A DNA stretch of 59,472 nt, taken from NCBI GenBank assembly GCA_016873225.1, contig VGXS01000024.1, positions 1-59,472 on the forward strand, given 5' to 3'. The stretch comes from Planctomycetota bacterium (GTDB lineage: Bacteria; Planctomycetota; Planctomycetia; Gemmatales; Gemmataceae). The notes below the pieces were generated by a model that saw nothing but the letters and a program-made list of their open reading frames with translations, had not been told where the DNA came from and did no database searches. The position numbers were made by a program, and so were the translations under genes. Shown here in pieces: positions 52,713-59,472 of the stretch (positions are counted from its first letter, which is position 1; every line of letters begins with the position of its first letter).

Positions 52713-53599
52713 GCTTCCTCCGGTTCGTCGAAGGCCTTGAAGATGGCCGCGTTGTCGAGGTCGCCGCACCCCCGGGCGACCAGCGAGTCGATGATTTGGG
52801 AGTGGATGTCGCTCAGCGGCGTCGCCGCCCCGATGCCGCGCGCGAAGGCGCGGATCAGGTGGACATCCTTGGCATGCTGGCCCAGGCGGGCGACGGCGGG
52901 TTGGTAGGTTCCGGCGATCATCCCGGGTCCCTTGGTGTCCATGACCACGCTGTGGGTTTCCCCCGCGCGCAACACCTCGAGGATGGTCGGCAGGTCGAAG
53001 CCGCCTTTCCTGGCCAACCCGAGCGCCTCGGCGAGCACAAGCCTGTTGAGGCCGAACACCAGGTTCACCACCAGCTTGGCCCGGTTTCCCGCTCCGGGAT
53101 GGCCGAAGAAGTAGCGAGCCTTGGTGAACGGGGCCACGGCCCACTCGAAACTTGCCGACGACTTCGACGCTCCAACCAAAGCCAAGGCCTGTCCGCCGGC
53201 GATGACCGCGCTTGACCCGGATAGGCAAACATCCACCAGGCGAACGCCGCGGGCGGCCAAGCGGGCGGCATCCGACACGATGTCTTCGGGTTCGGCCGTC
53301 GTCGTGTCGAGGACGGTCGCGCCGGCAGGCAGGGCTCCCGCGAAGTCCTGCGGACCCCAGCAGAGAGCGCGCCTGTCATCGGAGGTCATCAGGCTCAAAA
53401 AGATCGTGTTGGCCACGCGGGCCACCGCTGCGGCGTCCTCGAGCACGGCGACGCCGACGACCTTGGCCTCGGCCCGGGCTCCCGGCGAGATGTCGTAGCC
53501 GAACACGCGGTGCCCCGCCAAGAGCAGGCGGGAGGCCATCGCGCGGCCGACAAGGCCCAGCCCGACAATGCCGATGGGTTCCGCGCTGTCGGAAGTCAT
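52709..53599 (-). CDS. 3-hydroxyisobutyrate-dehydrogenase-family (beta-hydroxyacid) oxidoreductase
   Basis: A 296-residue beta-hydroxyacid dehydrogenase. The Rossmann motif is GIVGLGLVGRAMASRLLLAGH, the substrate loop has DVCLSGSS (canonical DAPVSGG), and the catalytic Lys lies in GAGNRAKLVVNLVFG. The family reduces or oxidises tartronate semialdehyde, hydroxyisobutyrate, threonate and related acids. It is first of three overlapping minus-strand genes (with DJ-1 and MFS), divergent from the large PA14 gene. Its product probably works on a C3 or C4 acid of the same pathway, as inference from position. Confidence 0.85.
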   Translation of the reverse strand: MTSDSAEPIGIVGLGLVGRAMASRLLLAGHRVFGYDISPGARAEAKVVGVAVLEDAAAVARVANTIFLSLMTSDDRRALCWGPQDFAGALPAGATVLDTTTAEPEDIVSDAARLAARGVRLVDVCLSGSSAVIAGGQALALVGASKSSASFEWAVAPFTKARYFFGHPGAGNRAKLVVNLVFGLNRLVLAEALGLARKGGFDLPTILEVLRAGETHSVVMDTKGPGMIAGTYQPAVARLGQHAKDVHLIRAFARGIGAATPLSDIHSQIIDSLVARGCGDLDNAAIFKAFDEPEEA

Positions 53600-53647
53600 G
53601 GGGCGGTGTCCGTGGATGTCGGGCCCATGCGAATTTAACGGATTTTT

Positions 53648-53676
53648 TTGACAGGGGTGAAATCGTGACCTCTATT
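53648..53676 (+). promoter_or_regulatory. Candidate promoter of the glycosidase-like surface protein
   Basis: TTGACA (53648-53653) and TCTATT (53671-53676) are spaced by 17 nt, about 70-95 nt upstream of ATG 53744. The -10 box matches four of six positions. It lies in an otherwise AT-rich stretch after a run of seven T. Confidence 0.45.
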
Positions 53677-53743
53677 TCATCCGGCCGCGGCGCCCCGCCG
53701 GAAGGGTCGCCGGCCCACATCCCCGCGCGGAGAGCCTGTTTCC

Positions 53744-56581
53744 ATGGCTTCCCGGAAATCGGGGGCGGCTTACCCCAATCGCCCCGTCAGGCCCGCGCTT
53801 GAGGCGCTGGAATGCCGGCTTGTGCCAACCGGCATGCCGGCCATCGGCATGAATGTCGAGTCGGTGGTCGACTGGAGTTCCGCTTGGACCTTCTCCGACG
53901 CCTTCAAGACCTCAAGGCCCTGGATCAGCCACGCCTACAACACCGCCACCGGACAGGAATCGTGGGAGGGCGGAGGAGCCATCCATGTCGATTCCCGGGG
54001 TTGGCCGACAACCCTGAACGAATGGACCAACGCGCAGGGGCAGGTGATCCGGCAAAGGCTTGGCACGCTGCTGTTCCGCGACATCGGCGCCCGCTATCCC
54101 GCGGGCGCCTATCGCGCCGAATGGAAAGGGACGGGAACCCTGGAGTTCGGGTTCGCCGCCACGGCGACCCAAACCGGCACCCTTCCGGACGGGACGCGAT
54201 TCGCCAACCTCCACGTGGTTCCCGACAACAACGGCATCCATCTCGCCATCACATCGATGAGCGCTTCCGACCCTGTCCGCGACATCCGTGTCTGGATGCC
54301 GGGAACGGCCGGCCAGTCGTGGACCCCGGGTTCCTCCGGTTCCCCGTTCCACCCCAAATTCCTCGAGAAGCTCGATCCGTTCGACACCATCAGGTTCATG
54401 GACTGGGCCGAGACGAATTCCAGCGACATCGTCTCCTGGTCGGATCTCAGGCCTTACGACCACGCCACCCAGCAGAGCGGCGAATTCCGCAACGGGGTAT
54501 CCCCGGAATACATGGTGGAATTGTGCAATGAGATCGACGCCAACGCCTGGGTCAACATGCCCCACATGGCCGACGACGACTTCGTGCGCCGATACGCCAC
54601 GCTGGTGCGCGACACACTCGAGCCGGGTCGGAAGGTGTTCGTGGAATGGTCGAACGAGACCTGGAACGGTGGCTACGGGTTCGAGGGATTCCAGTGGGTG
54701 ACGGAGCAGTTGGCGCTGCCGGGGAACTCGTATCTCCAGGGAGACCGCTGGGCCTTCGTGGCCCGCGAGGCCAGGCGCGACTTCGACATTTGGAGCGAGG
54801 TGTTCGCCGGCCAGGCCGACAGGCTGGTGCGCGTGGTGGCCGGACAGCAGGCCAACAGTTGGATTGCCGACCAGATCGCCAGCCGCATGGACGGCCGTTT
54901 CGATGCCATTTCCTGCTCGGCGTACATCCATCTCGACGACCAGGCCTGCTCCCTGATGGGCGCGTCGACAACGCCCGGACAGGTGATCGACGCGCTGCTT
55001 GGGGCCATTCCCACGGCAACGGCATGGGTGTCCGACCACAAGCGGGTGGCCGATGATTGGGCGGCGCGGCTGGGCAGGCCCATCGGCCTGGTGGCGTACG
55101 AGGCCGGCCCGCATCTCGACGGGCGGAACCAGCCCTACCAGGACGCCTTTTTCGAGGCCGGGTCGAATCCGCGCATGCGCGAGGTGTATTCCAGCCTCCT
55201 TTCCGGTTGCCGGGATGCCGGCCTCGATTCGTTCCTCCAATACTCGCTGACCGGTGCCCTCTATCCGGCATCATTCGGGGCTTTCGGAGCGCTCGATTCC
55301 ATCGACCAGAACCCTTCAGAGGCGCCCAAGTACCAGGCCCTGCTCGATGCCATGGCCGGAACGATCCAAGATCCGCTGGTTTCAATCGAGGTCGTGTCGG
55401 CCGCGGCCAGCGAGAACGGGCCCACCTCCGGCATCCTGAGGCTGACCCGTTCCGGTTCGACCAGCCAGGCAACCACCGTGGCCCTGGTGGTTTCCGGCAC
55501 GGCGGGGCCGGACGATTTCGCCACGCTTCCCGCCACGGTGGTGTTCGCGCCGGGGGAAACGGTGAAGACCATTCCCATCGTTCCCACCGATGACTCGCTT
55601 GCCGAGTCGGCCGAGACGGTTGTGGTGTCGTTGCGCGGCGGTGAAGGCTACGCCGTGAATCCATCCGCCCAAGCGGCGACCGTCTCGATCGCTGACAACG
55701 ATTTCCAGGCGGGCCCCGGCCTCCTGGGCCGTTATTACGACATGGCCAACCTGGGCAACGCCACGGTGTCCCGGATCGACAGGCAGGTGAACTTCAATTG
55801 GGGAAGCGGCTCGCCAGCGCCCGGGGTCGGCCCCGACCGGTTTGGCGCGAGGTGGACGGGTTACCTGATGGTTCCCGTGTCCGGCATGTATCAATTCCGC
55901 ACGGCCAGCGACGACGGCGTGCGACTCTGGGTGAATGGCGCCTTGAGGGTCGGCAACTGGACGACGCACTCGACCACGATCAACACGAGCGCGGCATTTT
56001 TCCTTGCCGGTGGCAGGCGGGTGCCGGTGAGGGTTGATTACTTCGACAACACGGGAGCGGCCCTGGTGAGGCTCGACTGGAGGCGCGTGGGCGCGGGCGG
56101 ATTCGCCGTGGTTCCCCTGGCAAGCTTCGCCACGGCGGACTTGCCCCAGGCGCAGGGCACCGGCCTCAACGCCCAGTATTTCGACCTCGCCACCCAACCC
56201 GCGGCCAACGCCAGCCGGGTGGATGCCGGCGTGAATTTCCGCTGGGGAAGCGTCGCTCCCGTGGAAGGCGTTCCCTCCGGCCCGTTCGCGGCGCGCTGGA
56301 CCGGCATGGTTCAGGCCATCGAGCCGGGCGTGTACCAGTTGCGCGTGACGGCCGATTCGGGATTCAGGCTGTGGGTTGGCGGGGTGTTGCGGATCGACCG
56401 CGCGGACAACCGTGCGACGGCCGCGGCTTCCGTGGCCGCCAGCCTGGCCGCCGGGCAGCAGTTGCCCATCCGCCTCGAATACTACGGACTGGCCAACAGG
56501 TCGTTGATTCGCCTCGATTGGCGCAGGCCCGGCGCCGGCCTGTTTTCCAACATACCGCCCGGCCAGTTATCCTTCTCCTGA
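53744..56581 (+). CDS. Surface glycoside-hydrolase-like protein with Calx-beta and two PA14 domains
   Basis: A 945-residue protein. It starts with RPALEALECRLVPTG (to residue 30), a motif seen at the N-termini of exported planctomycete proteins. The large first part (about 30-540) looks like a clan-A-type glycosidase barrel: NE of VEWSNETWNGG (Glu 305) would be the acid/base and Glu 453 in LVAYEAGPHL the nucleophile. A Calx-beta domain (about 545-653) follows, then two PA14 domains (about 658-795 and 805-943), each with an RWTG motif and a YQFRTASDDGVRLWVNG-type motif. It probably binds and cleaves a polysaccharide outside the cell. The gene stands alone. Confidence 0.85.
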   Translation: MASRKSGAAYPNRPVRPALEALECRLVPTGMPAIGMNVESVVDWSSAWTFSDAFKTSRPWISHAYNTATGQESWEGGGAIHVDSRGWPTTLNEWTNAQGQVIRQRLGTLLFRDIGARYPAGAYRAEWKGTGTLEFGFAATATQTGTLPDGTRFANLHVVPDNNGIHLAITSMSASDPVRDIRVWMPGTAGQSWTPGSSGSPFHPKFLEKLDPFDTIRFMDWAETNSSDIVSWSDLRPYDHATQQSGEFRNGVSPEYMVELCNEIDANAWVNMPHMADDDFVRRYATLVRDTLEPGRKVFVEWSNETWNGGYGFEGFQWVTEQLALPGNSYLQGDRWAFVAREARRDFDIWSEVFAGQADRLVRVVAGQQANSWIADQIASRMDGRFDAISCSAYIHLDDQACSLMGASTTPGQVIDALLGAIPTATAWVSDHKRVADDWAARLGRPIGLVAYEAGPHLDGRNQPYQDAFFEAGSNPRMREVYSSLLSGCRDAGLDSFLQYSLTGALYPASFGAFGALDSIDQNPSEAPKYQALLDAMAGTIQDPLVSIEVVSAAASENGPTSGILRLTRSGSTSQATTVALVVSGTAGPDDFATLPATVVFAPGETVKTIPIVPTDDSLAESAETVVVSLRGGEGYAVNPSAQAATVSIADNDFQAGPGLLGRYYDMANLGNATVSRIDRQVNFNWGSGSPAPGVGPDRFGARWTGYLMVPVSGMYQFRTASDDGVRLWVNGALRVGNWTTHSTTINTSAAFFLAGGRRVPVRVDYFDNTGAALVRLDWRRVGAGGFAVVPLASFATADLPQAQGTGLNAQYFDLATQPAANASRVDAGVNFRWGSVAPVEGVPSGPFAARWTGMVQAIEPGVYQLRVTADSGFRLWVGGVLRIDRADNRATAAASVAASLAAGQQLPIRLEYYGLANRSLIRLDWRRPGAGLFSNIPPGQLSFS

Positions 56582-56744
56582 TCCCGCCACGCCCCCGGCT
56601 TCGCGCATCGGCTTCCCGCCACGGTCTCGCGCGCATCCATTCAACCGCGGCTCGCGGGTTATCCTCACTATCCATGGGATGAAAGCCAATCCATAATGGA
56701 AAGGAACTCCATCCGGCTTGTCCTCACCCCACAAGGAATCCGAC

Positions 56745-58010
56745 ATGACACCCGCGACCACACGGCGGCAGATCCTCAGGGCCGGCACGGCGATGCTCAC
56801 GCTGCCTTGGCTTGAATCGCTGGCGCCCGCCGCCGAGAAATCGCCTCCCAAGCGGATGCTCACCATCTGCACGAGCTTCGGACTGTATGGCCCTTCCTTT
56901 TTCCCCGCCAAGGCCGGAACCGGATACGAGCCGAGTGAATATCTCCAGGTGCTGGGAGACCTAAGGGACCAGTACACCGTTTTCTCCGGAATCTCCCATC
57001 CCGACATCGGCGGCGACCACGCCTCGGAGGCCTGCTTCCTCACGAGCGCGAAGCATCCCACCCGGCCCGGATTCCGCAACTCCGTCTCGCTTGATGTGTT
57101 CGCCTCGCGGCATGTGGCGGGCGCCACCCGGTTTCCCCTGATGACGCTCTCCACCCAGGATTCAAGCCCGCTGTCCTACACGGCGACGGGCGCCGGCATT
57201 CCCGCCATGAGCGTTCCCTCGCAGATATACGCCCGCATGTTCCTCGCCGGCAGCCAGGGCGATGTTCAGAAGGAACTTGAGCGCCTCAGGAGGGGCCGGA
57301 GCATGCTCGACCGCATGCGGGAACGCCTTTCCGACCTCAACAGGTCGGTGAGCCCCCTTGATCGCCAGCAGATCGCCGATTACACCGAGGCCGTGCGGGA
57401 ACTCGAGAAGCAACTGGTTTCCGAGGAAGCGTGGGTGAATCGGTCCAAGCCGATGGCCGGCGAACCTTCGCCCACGGAGAATTTCCCGAGTCCGTTCGCT
57501 GACCGCAGCAACAGCATCGGACGTGCCAAGGTTCTTTTCCAGCTCGCCAGGCTGGCCCTGCAATCCGATTCCACCAGGATCGTCACGATCTTCATCCGCG
57601 GCATGGATGAGAAGCCCCCGATTCCAGGCATCGAGGATGGCCACCACAACCTGTCCCACCACGGCCGCAACCCCGCCAAGATCCAGCAGTTGAAGGTCAT
57701 CGAAAAGTCGAAGATGTCGGCGTTCCGCGACCTGCTCGTTTCGCTGCGAGGCACGCGGGAGGGAGACGGGAGCCTTCTCGACTCCACGCAGGTGCTCATT
57801 GGCAGCAACCTCGGCGACGCCAGCGGCCACGGCACGACGAACCTGCCCATCCTCCTCGCGGGCGGCGGTCACAGGCATGGCCGCCACATCGCCGGAGACG
57901 CCGCCAACAACACCCCGCTGGCCAAGCTGTTCGTCAACATGCTCCAGAAGTTCGGCGTGGAGACCGACAGGTTCGGCTCCGGAACGGGAACCATCACGGA
58001 ACTGAGTTAA
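56745..58010 (+). CDS. DUF1552 family protein
   Basis: A 421-residue DUF1552 protein. The start ATG 56745 (AAGGAATC upstream) is preferred to an earlier TTG. A Tat-like leader ([19 protein letters not shown]) is followed by [56 protein letters not shown] and a C-terminal half with [16 protein letters not shown] and [24 protein letters not shown]. In planctomycetes this family normally travels with a DUF1587/DUF1592/DUF1588/DUF1585/DUF1595 partner, which is absent here. It is probably exported; the reaction is unknown. Confidence 0.9.
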   Translation: MTPATTRRQILRAGTAMLTLPWLESLAPAAEKSPPKRMLTICTSFGLYGPSFFPAKAGTGYEPSEYLQVLGDLRDQYTVFSGISHPDIGGDHASEACFLTSAKHPTRPGFRNSVSLDVFASRHVAGATRFPLMTLSTQDSSPLSYTATGAGIPAMSVPSQIYARMFLAGSQGDVQKELERLRRGRSMLDRMRERLSDLNRSVSPLDRQQIADYTEAVRELEKQLVSEEAWVNRSKPMAGEPSPTENFPSPFADRSNSIGRAKVLFQLARLALQSDSTRIVTIFIRGMDEKPPIPGIEDGHHNLSHHGRNPAKIQQLKVIEKSKMSAFRDLLVSLRGTREGDGSLLDSTQVLIGSNLGDASGHGTTNLPILLAGGGHRHGRHIAGDAANNTPLAKLFVNMLQKFGVETDRFGSGTGTITELS

Positions 58011-58099
58011 GGCGATCGACAGGTGAGAAGTTGACCGTGAGCCGAACGCGCTCGCGACGGGCTTCGAAATGGCGTATTCAACCCATCAGGAAAGGAATC

Positions 58100-59392
58100 A
58101 TGAACATGAAATCGTTTGCAGCTTGGATATTGTCGCTGGCAGTCGCATTGGGAACTTCGGCTGTTGCAACGGCTGAGGAAAAGAAGGACATCGTGGACAC
58201 TGCGGTCGGTGCCGGCAATTTCAAGACGCTGGTGGCGGCGTTGAAAGCTGCCGGCCTCGTGGAGACGCTGAAAGGCGATGGGCCGTTCACCGTATTCGCT
58301 CCGTCCGATGAGGCCTTTGCCAAACTGCCCAAGGGCACGGTGGAGGAATTGCTCAAACCTGAAAACAAGGACAAGCTTGCGGAGATCCTCAAAGATCACG
58401 TCATTTTAGGCAAGGTGACGCTGGGCAAGGCCCTTGATGCGGGCGAGGTAGCCACGCTCCAGGGATCAAGGATCCCAGCGAAGTTCGCCGACGGGCGGGT
58501 GCTCATCGGCCCGGCTGGCCTGCTGAAGGCGGACATCGCGGCTTCCAATGGCGTCATCCATGTGATCGATCAGGTTTTGCTGCCAAAGACGTGGGGCGAG
58601 TCCAACGTGCCACGATTTGGTCCTTTCCCCAACCGCTACGGTAAACTGACATCCTCCCGTTATGCCTATTGCCCGGCGTCTGAAGCGGAAAAACAAAACT
58701 CGCAGAAGGTTGGGGCGGCCCAATCATGTAATGCGTGTCACGTTCTGCCTGCGGCCAGTTTTCCGGAGATGCAGCGGAATCTGTATCTGGGTTTCGACCC
58801 AAAGAAGAAGGATGCCGAACTCGCCAGCCCCAATCTATTCCGGTGGGTGAAGTCGGGGAGGAACGCCATTTTCTTCAAAATCTACGCTGTGAACGATGGT
58901 GTATTCCAAGGGAAAGTACCGCCTACTTCCGCAACTGTGAAGGTTGGCCAGGAGTTTGACATCGAACTCTATACCTTCATCAATCAAGAGGGAGCCCGTT
59001 GGTATCCAGGCGCCAGGCCGAGGATCTCCGGAGAGGAAGGGTTCAACCCACGCGGGCCCAATAAGGCCCTGCCGGAGATCACCACAGAAAGCGTCGTTCG
59101 CGTAGGCGAAATCTCCAAGCTCCCCCTGAGTGGGAAACCCGGAGAAACTTTTGACGTGTGCTACTCGGACTCGTCTTTTGGTGAACCTACCGCTGGAGCC
59201 TTCTTCAACCCGGATGAGAAGTTCGGCACGAAAACCACCTGCGGCAAGTATTTGGTCCGTTATCGCGCGGTCAAAGCCGGCACGAGTGAGATTCGTTGGC
59301 AACTCTACCGCCAACGAGAGGACGGCAAAAAGGTTGACTTGGATTTGCCGAATTACTTCGCGGAGTATGTTCTGCCTGTAAAGGTCGAGTAG
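58100..59392 (+). CDS. Fasciclin-domain protein fused to a CxxCH-containing domain
   Basis: A 430-residue secreted protein. AAAGGA precedes ATG 58100, and a signal peptide ends near residue 25. A complete fasciclin domain follows at about residues 28-165, with [38 protein letters not shown] and [14 protein letters not shown]. The rest is unrelated: a haem-type CNACH (210-214) in [17 protein letters not shown], then a long domain that I do not recognise, with two Cys at the end ([11 protein letters not shown] and TTCGKYL). Base composition drops noticeably from about 58600 on. Fasciclin domains usually mediate adhesion; the second part may bind haem covalently. Confidence 0.8.
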   Translation: MNMKSFAAWILSLAVALGTSAVATAEEKKDIVDTAVGAGNFKTLVAALKAAGLVETLKGDGPFTVFAPSDEAFAKLPKGTVEELLKPENKDKLAEILKDHVILGKVTLGKALDAGEVATLQGSRIPAKFADGRVLIGPAGLLKADIAASNGVIHVIDQVLLPKTWGESNVPRFGPFPNRYGKLTSSRYAYCPASEAEKQNSQKVGAAQSCNACHVLPAASFPEMQRNLYLGFDPKKKDAELASPNLFRWVKSGRNAIFFKIYAVNDGVFQGKVPPTSATVKVGQEFDIELYTFINQEGARWYPGARPRISGEEGFNPRGPNKALPEITTESVVRVGEISKLPLSGKPGETFDVCYSDSSFGEPTAGAFFNPDEKFGTKTTCGKYLVRYRAVKAGTSEIRWQLYRQREDGKKVDLDLPNYFAEYVLPVKVE

Positions 59393-59461
59393 CCGGGCTT
59401 TCCCCTCGAACGCTTTTTCGCTCATCCCATCTGGGAAATGTCGGCCAAAGGAATGATTTCC

Positions 59462-59472
59462 ATGAAGAACTT
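59462..59472 (+). CDS. Start of a truncated gene at the window edge
   Basis: ATG 59462 is preceded by AAAGGA at 9 nt and reads MKN before the window ends. Only three codons are visible, so nothing can be said about the product. Confidence 0.3.

Noticed and set aside
1..59472. Stop-codon reassignment (for example UAG or UAA read as Gln) as an explanation for the internal stops
   Set aside because: All three stop codons also end intact genes in the window: DprA and DUF1015 end in TAG, DUF1552 ends in TAA and most others end in TGA. A general recoding is therefore not tenable.
1..59472. CRISPR array, insertion sequence, prophage, tRNA or rRNA
   Set aside because: No repeat-spacer pattern, transposase or integrase motif, or cloverleaf could be recognised in the intergenic regions read; most gaps are under 260 bp.

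Overview
The window looks like a chromosomal segment of a GC-rich planctomycete, probably close to Gemmataceae. The support is the protein families: two DUF1549/DUF1553 + DUF1501 + PPC-domain modules, a DUF1559 pseudopilin-like protein, a DUF1552 protein, a TIGR03067 protein, a cysteine-rich YTV-repeat protein and a surface protein with the N-terminal LECRLVPT-type motif. No rRNA, tRNA, CRISPR array, transposase, phage gene or origin was recognised. All assignments come from reading translations; no database search was run.

Layout. 1-4.2 kb: four minus-strand genes joined by 4-nt overlaps (YggS, DUF167, MFS, redoxin) and a divergent DUF1015 gene. 4.3-9.6 kb: YTV wall-type protein, esterase, small membrane protein, dprA. 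9.6-14.0 kb: minus-strand DUF1549/1553, DUF1501, PPC module. 14.2-17.7 kb: sugar-acid operon (UxuA-type dehydratase, enolase-superfamily dehydratase, MFS). 17.7-23.7 kb: CzcCBA-type metal efflux operon. 23.9-34.4 kb: single genes (TIGR03067, DUF1559, lipoprotein, GNAT, serine hydrolase, DUF1080, AlkD-like, Gfo/Idh/MocA) and a compact operon of tyrosine phosphatase, UPF0104 membrane protein and GT2 glycosyltransferase. 34.5-40.1 kb: second DUF1549/1553, DUF1501, PPC module. 40.2-53.6 kb: a catabolic cluster with a 2-hydroxyacid dehydrogenase, Ldh-type oxidoreductase, double-domain cyclase hydrolase, FGGY kinase, two MFS carriers, SDR, a 2-oxoacid dehydrogenase E1 with fused alpha and beta parts, E2, DJ-1/PfpI protein and 3-hydroxyisobutyrate-dehydrogenase-like enzyme. 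53.7-59.5 kb: secreted glycosidase-like protein with Calx-beta and PA14 domains, DUF1552 protein, and a fasciclin protein fused to a CxxCH-bearing region.

The most unusual observation is six in-frame stop codons in four otherwise intact minus-strand genes (redoxin, TolC-type channel, HlyD-type adaptor, GNAT), with no frameshift. Every one can be explained by a single C-to-T change of a CAA, CAG or CGA codon on the coding strand. This could be recent nonsense mutation, strand-biased cytosine damage or sequencing error, or an unknown rescue mechanism; the sequence alone cannot decide.

The best candidate for an undescribed pathway is the 40.2-53.6 kb cluster. It combines polyol or sugar oxidation, ring or lactone opening, sugar phosphorylation and thiamine-dependent oxidative cleavage. 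Its substrate cannot be named from sequence.
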